A stretch of 34,893 nt of DNA, taken from NCBI GenBank assembly GCA_001464155.1, contig LNEN01000145.1:1-34893 (forward strand), given 5' to 3'. Below are positions 7,020-16,095 of the stretch, piece by piece (positions within the stretch are counted from its first letter, which is position 1; the number at the start of each line of letters is the position of its first letter). The translations under genes and the position numbers were made by a program. The notes beneath the pieces are model-generated. The model was not told the DNA's origin, did not search any database, and was given only the letters and a program-made list of their open reading frames with translations. Source of the DNA: Cytophagales bacterium Ga0077538 (GTDB lineage Bacteria; Bacteroidota; Bacteroidia; Cytophagales; Cyclobacteriaceae).

Positions 7020-8066
7020 ATGGCTCTACTCCAACACTATTATACACCTACCATGCGCAAGTATTTAATACTCGTAGTGCTTTGCTCCTCCCTGGGTGTA
7101 TTGTTTTACCTCTACCTGCATTATAGTGTAACGGGGGGATTGCCGTATTTTAAGGATCACTCCCTCAACATTTTTGCAGCTTGTGTACTGACGGTGGCTA
7201 TTGGCTTTGTTGTCTTTCATGCCGATGCTTTGCTGGACCGCTTCCTCTCCTGGCGCAAGTCTTTTATGCTGCGCTGGTTGATGGGCTTCCTGCTCAATTC
7301 CGCATTAGCCATCAGTATGGTCTTCCTGGGGAATCTGTATTTCGAATCCGAAAAGGATGCGGTTATTAAAATCAGCATTCTCTTTGCGATGACTCTCTTT
7401 CTGTATGAAATCTTCTACGGATGGTTTTATTCTTATCGGTATTACGCTTATGCCCAGGTGGAAGAATTACAAGCCGAACGCTGGCAACTGGAATTGCAGT
7501 TTCAATCCTTGAAGAATCAGATCAGCCCGCATTACTTATTTAATTGTCTGAATACCATTTCCTCTCTATTATATAAGGATAGCCACACAGCCGAGAAGTT
7601 TATCCGAAGAATGGCCGACACGTTTCGGTACGTGCTCGCCAATCAGAAACAACAACTCGTTACGCTGCAACAAGAACTGGACTTTGTAAAAGCGTACTAC
7701 TTTCTCTTACAAGTGCGATACGAACAACACCTGCAACTAGAAATTAATCTGCCCAAGAGCCTACTCAGTAGTGCCATTCCCCCGCTTACGCTGCAATTGC
7801 TTGTAGAGAATGCGGTGAAGCACAATGAGATCTCTAAAGATTTGCCTTTGCTGGTCTACATCAGTGCGCGCGACAATACCCATTTACTCGTCACCAACAA
7901 TAGAACCAGCAAACAAGAGGCACCCGGTTTTAAGGTAGGCATCGAGAACATTAAACAGCGTTACCAATTTTTTACAGAAGAGAAAGTGTTGGTACAGCAG
8001 GGTGACAAGTTTACGGTGCAGTTACCTGTATTAAAGAATAAGGTTGAAAACCCTTCTGCCGCATGA
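7020..8066 (+). CDS. LytS/YehU-type sensor histidine kinase
   Basis: This 348-aa membrane kinase is of the His_kinase (PF06580) family. Four likely membrane segments span about residues 14-33, 48-67, 84-104 and 117-137, followed by a coiled linker (about 145-165). The phosphoacceptor block is LKNQISPHYLFNCLN with His171, and the ATP-binding N-box is LLVENAVKHN with Asn264. The glycine-rich boxes are reduced to GFKVGIENIKQRYQFF, as often seen in this family. The start at 7020 may be too early: Met12 (MRKYLILVVLC, base 7053) gives a more usual N-terminus. The next gene overlaps by ATGA at 8063-8066. Its partner is the LytTR regulator at 9118. There is no periplasmic sensor domain of note, so the signal is probably sensed within the membrane. 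Confidence 0.9.
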   Translation: MALLQHYYTPTMRKYLILVVLCSSLGVLFYLYLHYSVTGGLPYFKDHSLNIFAACVLTVAIGFVVFHADALLDRFLSWRKSFMLRWLMGFLLNSALAISMVFLGNLYFESEKDAVIKISILFAMTLFLYEIFYGWFYSYRYYAYAQVEELQAERWQLELQFQSLKNQISPHYLFNCLNTISSLLYKDSHTAEKFIRRMADTFRYVLANQKQQLVTLQQELDFVKAYYFLLQVRYEQHLQLEINLPKSLLSSAIPPLTLQLLVENAVKHNEISKDLPLLVYISARDNTHLLVTNNRTSKQEAPGFKVGIENIKQRYQFFTEEKVLVQQGDKFTVQLPVLKNKVENPSAA

Positions 8067-9121
8067 CACGCAACCTGATTCATAGTATACTCTTTCGTCT
8101 CTGTGCCCCTCCGGTGTTCGGGGTATTTGTATACCTGCTCATCTTACTCATTAATAATACGCTACAAGATGCAGAACGCATCTTCAGCAGTCAGGAATTA
8201 TACATCAGTATAGTACTCACGTATGTGTCTTTCGAATCCATGCGCATGATCATCAGCTTGCTGGAACGCTATCTTGCTCCAGAAACACTCATTCGCAGGC
8301 GTCTGCTTGTACAAATGACGCTTACACTGGTGGTATCGCTTAGTTTAGTCGGCATTACCATCTCTTCTTATTTCAAATGGCTGGTAGGCTTTAGCATTGG
8401 CACGCGCGAGTTAGAAGTATTTCTCTTGCTCTTTGGCACCATTGGTTTATTGTACAACCTCCTGTACTTCAGTTACTATTATTTGGTAAAAGAGAACAGG
8501 GAGCGTATGGAAGAAGAAAGGAAAATGCGAGAGAAAGTGGAAGCCGATTTCTCCTCCTTTAAGAGCGACATCAATCCCGACCTTCTGTACGAAAGTTTGG
8601 AAAACCTGATTCTTACTCTACATCACAATGTGGAGAAAGCAGAAGAACAGATTGATCACCTCGCCAGTATTTATCGTTATGGATTGGTAAACCGCCAGAA
8701 AGAACTTGTCAGTCTGGAAGAAGAACTACACGCCACCAAGAGCTTACTGGCTTTGTTGAATGTTCATCACCAGGATGCCATTCAGATAAGCAATGAGGTG
8801 GAGAAACCCGCAGAGATCTACTTGATTCCTGGCTCGCTGCTCATCACCATTGATACGGTGGTGCGCAATACCTTAATCAGTGCACGGGCACCGCTCAACT
8901 TTCTTATTTACAGAGAAGATGAGGACTATGTGGTCGTACAACACAACATCAACGATCGCCTTTTACAACATCAGGAAAGCTTGCAGGCTTTTGGTCGCTT
9001 GCAACGCTCGTATAGCTTTTTTAGTGAAAAGCCTTTTGTTCAAGTAAAGGCGGGCTTGGAGAATTATATTAAATTTCCGCTTATGTACATCGCCACCGAA
9101 AACGAGACTGAATCCGCATGA
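8063..9121 (+). CDS. Degenerate LytS-type kinase (pseudokinase) lacking the phosphoacceptor His
   Basis: This 352-aa protein has the same layout as the upstream kinase: four membrane segments (about 10-31, 47-66, 82-103, 119-141), a highly charged coiled linker (142-165), then the histidine kinase region. The H-box reads FKSDINPDLLYESLENL, where the usual NPHFLFNSLN becomes NPDLLYESLE, so Asp173 replaces the His. The N-box reads IDTVVRNTLISA and lacks the conserved Asn and His, and no clear glycine box remains. The spacing of the helices (DHLASIYRYGL, LVSLEEELHATKSLL) is kept, so the fold is probably intact. It overlaps both neighbours by ATGA and so is translated with them. It likely modulates or dimerises with the active kinase instead of phosphorylating; that is inference. 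Confidence 0.85.
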   Translation: MTRNLIHSILFRLCAPPVFGVFVYLLILLINNTLQDAERIFSSQELYISIVLTYVSFESMRMIISLLERYLAPETLIRRRLLVQMTLTLVVSLSLVGITISSYFKWLVGFSIGTRELEVFLLLFGTIGLLYNLLYFSYYYLVKENRERMEEERKMREKVEADFSSFKSDINPDLLYESLENLILTLHHNVEKAEEQIDHLASIYRYGLVNRQKELVSLEEELHATKSLLALLNVHHQDAIQISNEVEKPAEIYLIPGSLLITIDTVVRNTLISARAPLNFLIYREDEDYVVVQHNINDRLLQHQESLQAFGRLQRSYSFFSEKPFVQVKAGLENYIKFPLMYIATENETESA

Positions 9122-9906
9122 GCGCATTGGCCCTACGTGTATTGATTGTGGAGGATGAAACGCCTGCCGCGGAAAAGCTGGAGCGTTACCTCACCCGATA
9201 CAGTGCCTCCATCAAGGTGATGGGTGTAGTCGGTTCTGTAAAAGAAGCGGTACACTGGTTACAGGAAAAACAAGCTGACATTGAGTTGATCTTCATGGAT
9301 ATACAACTGAAGGATGGTGTCAGCTTCGAGATCTTCAAGCAAGTAAGCATTCAAAAGCCTGTCATCTTCATAACGGCCTACAATGAATTTGCCTTGGAAG
9401 CCTTTAAGGTAAATAGCATCGCTTATTTGTTAAAGCCTGTAACCTTCACTGATCTTTCGGATAGCTTACAAAAACTCGAAGCCCTTAGTGAACAACTTCG
9501 GTGGAACGAGAAGAAAGCAGAGAAAATAATTACCACGTTTACAAATACCCCAGAGCGTGTGTACAAAAACCGTTTCATGGTAAAACTGGGCGATCACATT
9601 CGTTCTATCACTACCGATCAAGTCAGCTTATTCTTTGCCGATGGCCGCGATGTGTACCTGGTTACCGATCAACTGCGCAAGTTTATTATTGACTACACCT
9701 TAGAAAATGTTGAGGAAGTGTTGGATCCTAAACACTTCTTCCGCGTGAACCGTTCGTATATTCTCCATATCAATGCGATACAAGATGTGGTGGTCTATTC
9801 CAGCAGCCGTTTAAAGATTACCCCAAATGTAAAATGGGAAGCGGAAATTGTGGTGAGTCGTGAAAAGGTGAATGAGTTTAAAGAATGGTTTGACGGGGTC
9901 CATTAA
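9118..9906 (+). CDS. LytTR-family response regulator
   Basis: This 262-aa DNA-binding response regulator has an N-terminal receiver (residues 6-120) with acidic pocket VEDE (about 11-14), phosphoacceptor Asp61 in IFMDIQLKDG, Thr86 in FITAYNE and Lys106 in YLLKPV. The C-terminal LytTR domain spans about 155-260 (FMVKLGDHIRSITTDQVSLF, LDPKHFFRVNRSYILHINAI). All catalytic receiver residues are present. The start overlaps the stop of the pseudokinase by ATGA at 9118-9121, so the three genes form one unit. Targets are unknown; regulators of this type often control neighbouring genes or exopolysaccharide and transport functions. Confidence 0.93.
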   Translation: MSALALRVLIVEDETPAAEKLERYLTRYSASIKVMGVVGSVKEAVHWLQEKQADIELIFMDIQLKDGVSFEIFKQVSIQKPVIFITAYNEFALEAFKVNSIAYLLKPVTFTDLSDSLQKLEALSEQLRWNEKKAEKIITTFTNTPERVYKNRFMVKLGDHIRSITTDQVSLFFADGRDVYLVTDQLRKFIIDYTLENVEEVLDPKHFFRVNRSYILHINAIQDVVVYSSSRLKITPNVKWEAEIVVSREKVNEFKEWFDGVH

Positions 9907-9997
9907 CGTGTTAACTCTAATCGCCATGCAGTTATCAGATTAACCTCTAGCGAATAGTTCATCTCTGTCTAGAGATCACCTCAAAAATCAAAATATC

Positions 9998-10018
9998 ATG
10001 CTGAACTTGTTTCAGCAT
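9998..10018. repeat. R2 palindrome, copy 1
   Basis: ATGCTGAA pairs with TTCAGCAT around the loop CTTGT (8-bp stem). It sits directly before R3 copy 1 and may act as the terminator of the LytTR operon, although no T-tract follows. Confidence 0.7.
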
Positions 10019-10022
10019 CTCT

Positions 10023-10115
10023 CGTTGTTCCAGACGTTCCTAAGGGCATCTGAACGATGAATAGGCCATATACATCCAGCTTTATTTATCGTTAGATATG
10101 CGAAGCACTACCATG
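10023..10115. repeat. R3 direct repeat, copy 1
   Basis: This unit of about 92 bp begins CGTTGTTCCAGACGTTC, contains CAGCTTTATTTATCGTT and ends near CTACCATG. It aligns along its length with 10291-10382, differing at scattered positions. Confidence 0.75.
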
Positions 10116-10168
10116 GCTAACAGAAGGGTTTATGTCTTATCTGGAAATACTACAAAAGCAAAAACCAT

Positions 10169-10237
10169 GTCATGCCGAACTTGTTTCGGCATCTACAAAA
10201 ATATTGTCTTAAGATGCCGAAACAAGTTCGGCATGAC
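10169..10237. repeat. R2 palindromes, copies 2 and 3, as a 26-bp inverted repeat
   Basis: Bases 10169-10194 are the exact reverse complement of 10212-10237, separated by 17 bases. Each arm is itself a hairpin (ATGCCGAA/TTCGGCAT, 5-nt loop). The pair can therefore fold either as two small hairpins or as one long cruciform. Confidence 0.85.
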
Positions 10238-10290
10238 AGTCGTGTACTAGTGGAAAGTGATTTGGGGTTTCAAGAAGGTACTCAGACCAT

Positions 10291-10382
10291 CGCTGTTCCA
10301 GATGTTCGGAAGGGAATCTGGAACGATGATTATGCTATAAACATCCTGCTTTATTTATAGTTCGACATGCACGCGCTACATG
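10291..10382. repeat. R3 direct repeat, copy 2, overlapping the DUF5916 stop
   Basis: This is the second copy of the 10023-10115 unit (CGCTGTTCCAGATGTTC onward, CTGCTTTATTTATAGTT, CTACATG). It contains an 8-bp hairpin GTTCCAGA/TCTGGAAC (10295-10324). Its right end supplies the stop codon (10376-10378) of the minus-strand DUF5916 gene. Confidence 0.75.
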
Positions 10383-13045
10383 TCGAAAAACTCGGTAACC
10401 ACCCTCACCCCGTCCTCGTTCCTCGGACACCCCTCTCCCTGGGGAGAAAATACATTGTAAGGCTTCTGTCCAAAGTTGAAATTGGATTGGCTCAACAGTG
10501 GCCCACCGTCATCATAAAATTGTCCGTTCTTCTCTTGTGTCCATACTAAGAAAAGGGTGGAGCCCGGAATATACTCCCAGCGAATTACCATGTTGGAGCG
10601 GAACTGACCGAAATTAAAATCAGGTTGCCAGAAGGTATAATCAACATTGCCATCGGTGTTTTCATCTACTTCGTACAAACCATCCGTAAGTGTGAGTCCG
10701 TTAGCGGGTATGTAATTAAAACGCTGTTGGTATTCTTCCGCATTCGGATCGGTAGTTTGTTTAAAGTTGCTGTACTTTCCGGAGGCACCAAACGGTTGGC
10801 CCCAGTACTGAATGGACAAATTAGGAGTGATCATATACGTGAAGCGAAAAGATACGCGTGCCGTGGCCTGATCAATTTCACCCAACACATAGCGGGCCTC
10901 TCCGTTGGCATCGCTGGTACTTACATACTGCACCTGGTTTTTAGCCTCGTAGATACTTGGCGCAATCGACAAGCGCAGTGCATTGGTTGGCATATAATTA
11001 AAATTGATTTCTAGGTAACGTCCGGTCACCCATCCTTCATTTCCAAATTGCCACTCAGGATTTAGTTGAAAGGATAATTTCTTGCGCTGGTCCGATCCAA
11101 ACCAAAACCAGTAATAGGTGTTGCCCGGATAGCGTATCGCGGGGCCACCACGCAAATCTGCATTGGAAACGAAATGCGTTTCGTATGACAAGCCAGTACT
11201 GAAAGCCCAGAGGTTTTTAAATTCTACGTGGCCATTGAAGTTGTAACTTCTCGAAGTATTCTTGAAGTCGAAATCCCAGTTCTGTGATTGATTGATGTTG
11301 TAACGCTGCGCTCGAAAAATACCAGCCGGTTTTAGTATGCGGTACCCGACCCAGGCCCACTGTCGCATTTGATCGGTCTGTGATAAAAAACCAATGTCAT
11401 TTAACTCCAATTGAGGCGAGAGCCAATTGTAGCCCACATCAAATACCAAATTTCCACTTCGCTTTCCAACAATCACATTCCCACCCGTGCCGGTTAAGGA
11501 CCTTCGGGTAGGATCTACATCCGAATGCAAATTGTCTGGCCGTTGAAAGTAACGCTCGGAAGATTGCTGTGTATTGGTAATTGAATTCGTGCTGCCCTTT
11601 ACATGACTCATCAGCGCTTTGGCACTTACATAATAGGTGCGGTCTTTCCAGTTATGTGTCATATCCACACCACCCGAATACGCATCCTCATGCAACCAGT
11701 TCAGGCGCGGGTCGTCAATCTTTCGGTTAGTAGCCGTAAACATACCTCCAACCAGCGTATTGCCTTTGTTAATGTCTTGTTGAGCACGAGCAGAGAAATA
11801 ATTCGTCATCGGTTCTACAGTTTGCTTTCTGCGTACCCCCGCGCTATCAATGACGGCTTTCTCTTCTGCGGTTACACTTTCCAAAATCCCCCAGGAAAAA
11901 CCCTTCTTATTTTTACCAGTAAGCTTGGCTGCTCCCAAAATTGTGCTGAAGCGATTGGCCTTCACGTACTCATTTACACCATCATCACCCTGCTCATCGG
12001 TATTTACCCAACCTTGAGGTTGCCTGCCAATTCTTCTGGAATAAAATAAGTTATTACTACTGAAATCATTCACCGGAAAATTGAGTGTGTTGTTGCCTTC
12101 AATAAAGAAGGGCCTTTGTTCGCGGAAAAAAAGTTCGAAGGCCGTTAGGTTTACCTGCGAGGGATCAGCCTCTACTTGTCCAAAGTCTGGATTGACGGTA
12201 AGGTCGAGTGTGACATCACTGGTAAGACCAATCTTCGCATCTAAACCAAACTCTGCATTACTGGATTTACCGGTGGCAAAAGGATTGCCTTCTTCTTCTT
12301 CAAAAGTTTCTGTCTTGGCTACTACATAGGGTTGAATCTCTAATTGCTTTTGAGGTCGTATACCTTTAATACCTTTCAACTCTCCAAATAAATGCACCCA
12401 ACCGGGTGAGTTGGGTGGAATGTATTGCCAATTGGAACGCTCTCCATTGCGAAAGAAACGCCTGGTGATTTGAAAGCCCCAGGTTAATTCCTCTTTATCT
12501 GTAAAGCGAAGTTGACTAAGGGGTATGCGCATTTCTGCAATCCATCCTTCTTCATCAATGCTGGTTTTCAAATACCAGATCGGATCCCAACTGGCATCCC
12601 AATTATCACCATTGTTGGAAACGTATTCATCCCCTTTCACACCTGACACGGATGAGGTGAAAGAGAAGGCTGTTCTTTTATCGTAATAGCTATCAATGTT
12701 GATTTCGACCCAATCGCCTTCGAAGCCATCTCTGCGCGACATGCGACTTACAATTTTAGAGGGATCAGGGTCTAAGTTTTTAAAGGCGATGTATAAGTTC
12801 TTAGCATCGTACAGAATCTTGAATTTGGTTTGTACGGTAGCCGGTGCACCTGCATCGGGACTATTTTGTCGGAAGTCGCCACCACCCCAAGGCACCTGAT
12901 CCCAGGCCGCATCATTAAGCACTCCATCTATTTGAGGCGCCTCGCCAACCAAGCGTGCGGTGGTATAGGATTTAAGGGTGTCCGTCTGGCCGTAGGCGTT
13001 ACCTAAAAGGCAAAAGCCAAGGCAGAGCAAGAGAATATACTTCAT
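10376..13045 (-). CDS. DUF5916 outer-membrane beta-barrel protein with CBM9-like N-domain
   Basis: This 889-aa exported protein has a signal peptide (MKYILLLCLGFCLLGNAYGQ). The N-terminal domain (about 30-230) is a carbohydrate-binding family-9/DOMON-like fold: PQIDGVLNDAAWDQ, ILYDAKNLYIAFKNLD, GDWVEINIDSYYD, WIAEMRIPLSQLRF. The rest (about 240-870) is the DUF5916 region, with the family motif FFREQRPFFIEG and alternating aromatic beta-strands typical of a large outer-membrane barrel. The role is unknown; binding or transport of a glycan or small molecule is the usual guess. The last 20 or so codons, after PYNVF, do not look like a final barrel strand and lie inside repeat DNA (an R1 fragment and R3 copy 2). 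The native end, normally an aromatic-terminated strand, therefore seems to have been replaced. Confidence 0.9.
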   Translation of the reverse strand: MKYILLLCLGFCLLGNAYGQTDTLKSYTTARLVGEAPQIDGVLNDAAWDQVPWGGGDFRQNSPDAGAPATVQTKFKILYDAKNLYIAFKNLDPDPSKIVSRMSRRDGFEGDWVEINIDSYYDKRTAFSFTSSVSGVKGDEYVSNNGDNWDASWDPIWYLKTSIDEEGWIAEMRIPLSQLRFTDKEELTWGFQITRRFFRNGERSNWQYIPPNSPGWVHLFGELKGIKGIRPQKQLEIQPYVVAKTETFEEEEGNPFATGKSSNAEFGLDAKIGLTSDVTLDLTVNPDFGQVEADPSQVNLTAFELFFREQRPFFIEGNNTLNFPVNDFSSNNLFYSRRIGRQPQGWVNTDEQGDDGVNEYVKANRFSTILGAAKLTGKNKKGFSWGILESVTAEEKAVIDSAGVRRKQTVEPMTNYFSARAQQDINKGNTLVGGMFTATNRKIDDPRLNWLHEDAYSGGVDMTHNWKDRTYYVSAKALMSHVKGSTNSITNTQQSSERYFQRPDNLHSDVDPTRRSLTGTGGNVIVGKRSGNLVFDVGYNWLSPQLELNDIGFLSQTDQMRQWAWVGYRILKPAGIFRAQRYNINQSQNWDFDFKNTSRSYNFNGHVEFKNLWAFSTGLSYETHFVSNADLRGGPAIRYPGNTYYWFWFGSDQRKKLSFQLNPEWQFGNEGWVTGRYLEINFNYMPTNALRLSIAPSIYEAKNQVQYVSTSDANGEARYVLGEIDQATARVSFRFTYMITPNLSIQYWGQPFGASGKYSNFKQTTDPNAEEYQQRFNYIPANGLTLTDGLYEVDENTDGNVDYTFWQPDFNFGQFRSNMVIRWEYIPGSTLFLVWTQEKNGQFYDDGGPLLSQSNFNFGQKPYNVFSPQGEGCPRNEDGVRVVTEFFDM
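10399..10447. repeat. R1-like fragment inside the DUF5916 3' end
   Basis: CACCCTCACCCCGTCCTCG is followed by ACACCCCTCTCCC and GGGGAGA. It matches the outer arm and the C/T-rich hairpin strand of R1 copies. A 6-bp hairpin TCTCCC/GGGAGA remains at 10434-10447. The right outer arm is missing. Confidence 0.55.
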
Positions 13046-13547
13046 TGGTTAAGAGGGTTGGATAGAAGTGTATACTAGCGCGGCTAAAAATGGTTACGAG
13101 CCTCATCATTTAGCGGTAGAAAAACGTGAACGCTGGTAAAAAAGTATGTCTCTTTATTATTTCAACAGGAATTGAGGAGTTTCATCCCTGAAACTCTTCC
13201 CTTACTCTGGTAAATTGATAACGACAATTACTTATTACTCCTTGCCAAAAAAAGTCATCAATGCGTTCTGATGAACTTCCTGAATTCAGGGAGGCAAGAC
13301 TTCATTTGAGGCTTTTAAGAAGGTCAACCGAGAGAGGAATGAACTAAATTGAACAGAGGCTTGTGCGAAAATGAACGTTGGTTTAACAGGTACTCATTTT
13401 AACACAGGTAAAAGCTCAAAAATTAGAGCTGATTCAGCTAACGTTTAATGGTCTGATTTTCGTGCAGCATGCAACTATCTGAATTGTGGATGGTCTTTGT
13501 AACTATACATAAAACCAGAAGTTCTCTTTCACATATAACCTTCGAGT
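13046..13547. other. 500-bp intergenic region between divergent genes
   Basis: No gene is seen. The stretch must hold the promoters of the DUF5916 gene (minus) and the FtsX permease (plus), but I cannot place a convincing -33/-7 pair for either. It holds an 8-bp hairpin GAGTTTCA/TGAAACTC (13177-13196) and the 12-bp palindrome CCTGAATTCAGG (13279-13290). Confidence 0.6.
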
Positions 13548-15986
13548 ATGTTAATCAACTACATCAAAGTCGCGTTGCGCTCCATCTTCCGCAATAAGCT
13601 CACCGCCTTCATTAACATTGCTGGTCTGGCCTTCGCCATGCTATGTGCCTTGATGATTTATCTCTTCATACAAGATGAGCTACACTACGATCGCCACCAT
13701 AGCAAAGCAGATCGTATCTATCGGATGACGCGTAACTTTCTTTCACCCGATGGTTCTGTCAATCTGCACCTGGGGCATCTGGCACCACCCTTTGGGCCTT
13801 TACTCAAAAATGACTTTACCGACTTTGAAGAAGTAGCGCGCACCTTACAAGCACGGGTACTCGTGGCACATCAGGAGAATGCCGGAGAACAAAAAGCCTT
13901 CAATGAAGAAAACCTCTTCTATGCCGAACCTGAGCTCTTCAAAATTTTTGACATCCACGTTACCGAAGGAAATGAGGATAAACTCCTGCACGACCCCTTC
14001 ACCCTCATGCTCTCAGAGAAAACGGCTAAAAAATATTTTGGCGATGAGCCTGCAGTCGGTAAACGCTTACGACTCAACAATACCTACGAACTGGAAGTGA
14101 CTGGTATTTATCAGGATTTCCCGCAGCAGTCGCATTGGCATCCGGAAATCCTCTTGTCGTTTTCAACTCTGAACGACAGCACCATTTACGGAAGACAACG
14201 CCTTGAAACCAATTATGGCAACAACTCCTTTGGCACCTATGTGTTGGTAAAAGAACCCTTCGACCAGAAAAAAACAGAAGCACAATTTCCTGCTTTTCTG
14301 GATAAGCACATTGGCCCCATCAACAATGCCAACGGCCGTCCCTTGCCTTCGTCTTATACCAATTTGTACATGCAAAAGGTTACTGACATTCATTTGCATT
14401 CACAGCTCGATTCAGAAACAGAAACAAATGGAAACATGATTGCCATCTACATGATGGGTACCATCGGTTTGTTCATTGTCCTCATTGCGTGTTTCAACTT
14501 CATCAACTTGTCTACTGCGCGCGCCACCAAACGGGCGAAAGAAGTGGGCATGCGCAAAGTATCGGGTGCGCTTAAACAACAGCTGATTACACAATACCTG
14601 AGTGAGTCTGTACTCATCGCACTCTTTGCCCTTATCATTGCCCTTAGCCTTTCCTGGTTTGCTTTACAATGGCTCAATACGTTTACGGACAAAGAACTTA
14701 CCCTCAATTTGTTTAGTAACTGGCCTCTTTCCGTAGGGCTGCTTGGCTTTGCTGTTGCAGTAGGTGTGCTGGCCGGTATTTACCCCGCTTTCATTATTTC
14801 AAGTTTTCAACCTGTACTTATTCTGAAAGGACAACAAGGATCGGCCCGCGGCAAAGGGGGCATTCGCAAAACCTTGGTGGTGCTGCAATTTTCTATCTCC
14901 ATCATTTTGATGATCGCCACCGCCATCACGTTTCAACAGCTCAATTTCTTGAACCAGCGCGAACTCGGTTATGCCAAAGATCAGGTTATTACCTTGCCGT
15001 ACTATGCAGACCTCGCCCCTGCTTACGATGCCTTCTACAATGAACTCACGAATCACAGCGCCATCAAGAATGTAAGTCGTTCGAGCCGTGTGCCCACAGG
15101 CAGGTTGCTGGACTCACAAGGCGCTGCGCAAATTCAAAAAGGAGATTCCATGACTACCGCAGATGTTATTATTAAAAATATCCGCAGCGATCATGAGTTC
15201 TTTGATGCGTATGAAGTTCCTTTTGTTGCGGGTAGAAATTTTTCGAAAGATGTAAAGACAGACGACTCCCTGGGTTTTATACTCAATGAAGCTGCCGTGA
15301 AGATGCTCGGTGTAACCAATGAAGAAGTGCTCACCCGCGATTTTCAATATGGCAATGTAAAAGGAAGAGTGTTAGGCGTAGTGCGCGATTTTCACTTTGA
15401 ATCCTTGCATGAAGAAATTATACCGATGATCTTTCAACCTTCTCCTTTTTATAACCGACTCTCGGTAAAAATTTCCGGAGGCGATGCGCAACAAGCCATT
15501 GCCCACCTGGAAGCTACGTGGAAAGAATTTCTTCCGCACCGACCCTTTGAATACAGTTTTTTGAGTCAGCAGTACCAGCAATTATATCTGTCCGAACAAA
15601 AGCAGGGCCAGCTCTTCACGCTCTTCTCCTGTCTGGCCATTGTAATAGCCTGCCTTGGATTATTTGGACTTGCCACCTTTAATACCTTGCAGCGCGTGAA
15701 GGAGATTGGTATTCGCAAAGTACTGGGTGCTTCTACTTCACACATTTTAGGGATACTTTCTAAAGAAATTATCATTCTTGTTTTGATTGCTAACCTCGTG
15801 GCCTGGCCGGTGGCCTGGTATATTGTGAGCGAATGGCTCAATGGCTTTGCCTACCATGTAAATCTTAATCCAGGAATATTTGTGCTCGCCACGTTAGGTG
15901 CCTTGTTAATTGCCCTGTTAACGGTAAGTTCTCAAACAATTAAAGCCGCACTTACCAATCCGAGTAATACACTGCGCTACGAGTAA
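13548..15986 (+). CDS. FtsX-like ABC transporter permease (MacB-type), 812 aa
   Basis: This large permease has two tandem MacB_PCD/FtsX units, a layout common in Bacteroidota. It opens with the typical MLINYIKVALRSIFRNKLTAFIN and a first membrane helix (about 21-42), followed by a periplasmic domain (about 45-285). Then come three helices and loops with the signature ATKRAKEVGMRKVSGALKQQL (about 325-345). The second unit starts at about 440 (RKTLVVLQFSISIILMIATAI), has another periplasmic domain and ends with FtsX motifs (VKEIGIRKVLGASTSHIL, about 723-740). No ATPase gene adjoins it, so it must use an ATPase encoded elsewhere, as is usual for orphan copies. It probably exports or extrudes a substrate such as a peptide or lipoprotein, or takes part in signalling; the substrate is unknown. 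Confidence 0.92.
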   Translation: MLINYIKVALRSIFRNKLTAFINIAGLAFAMLCALMIYLFIQDELHYDRHHSKADRIYRMTRNFLSPDGSVNLHLGHLAPPFGPLLKNDFTDFEEVARTLQARVLVAHQENAGEQKAFNEENLFYAEPELFKIFDIHVTEGNEDKLLHDPFTLMLSEKTAKKYFGDEPAVGKRLRLNNTYELEVTGIYQDFPQQSHWHPEILLSFSTLNDSTIYGRQRLETNYGNNSFGTYVLVKEPFDQKKTEAQFPAFLDKHIGPINNANGRPLPSSYTNLYMQKVTDIHLHSQLDSETETNGNMIAIYMMGTIGLFIVLIACFNFINLSTARATKRAKEVGMRKVSGALKQQLITQYLSESVLIALFALIIALSLSWFALQWLNTFTDKELTLNLFSNWPLSVGLLGFAVAVGVLAGIYPAFIISSFQPVLILKGQQGSARGKGGIRKTLVVLQFSISIILMIATAITFQQLNFLNQRELGYAKDQVITLPYYADLAPAYDAFYNELTNHSAIKNVSRSSRVPTGRLLDSQGAAQIQKGDSMTTADVIIKNIRSDHEFFDAYEVPFVAGRNFSKDVKTDDSLGFILNEAAVKMLGVTNEEVLTRDFQYGNVKGRVLGVVRDFHFESLHEEIIPMIFQPSPFYNRLSVKISGGDAQQAIAHLEATWKEFLPHRPFEYSFLSQQYQQLYLSEQKQGQLFTLFSCLAIVIACLGLFGLATFNTLQRVKEIGIRKVLGASTSHILGILSKEIIILVLIANLVAWPVAWYIVSEWLNGFAYHVNLNPGIFVLATLGALLIALLTVSSQTIKAALTNPSNTLRYE

Positions 15987-16004
15987 ACGTTATTGAACTA
16001 TCAT

Positions 16005-16045
16005 AAGGAGGAGTGGAAGTATCGGATACCATTCCTCCTTTTTTT
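16005..16045 (+). terminator. Rho-independent terminator after the FtsX permease
   Basis: AAGGAGGAGTGG (16005-16016) pairs with CCATTCCTCCTT (16029-16040) with one G-T wobble, followed by a run of seven T (16039-16045). The GGAGG in the stem is not a ribosome binding site. Confidence 0.85.
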
Positions 16046-16095
16046 ATGGACTATCTGGCAGCGGTTTTCTACATTCGTAGACCAACCTTATAACT

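Larger units (their letters stand above)
9907..10375. other. Gene-free region filled by palindromic repeats
   Basis: The stretch between the LytTR gene and the end of the DUF5916 gene holds no gene. It contains three short palindromes of family R2 and two roughly 92-bp direct repeats of family R3, listed separately. Short open frames here are made by the repeats themselves. Confidence 0.7.
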
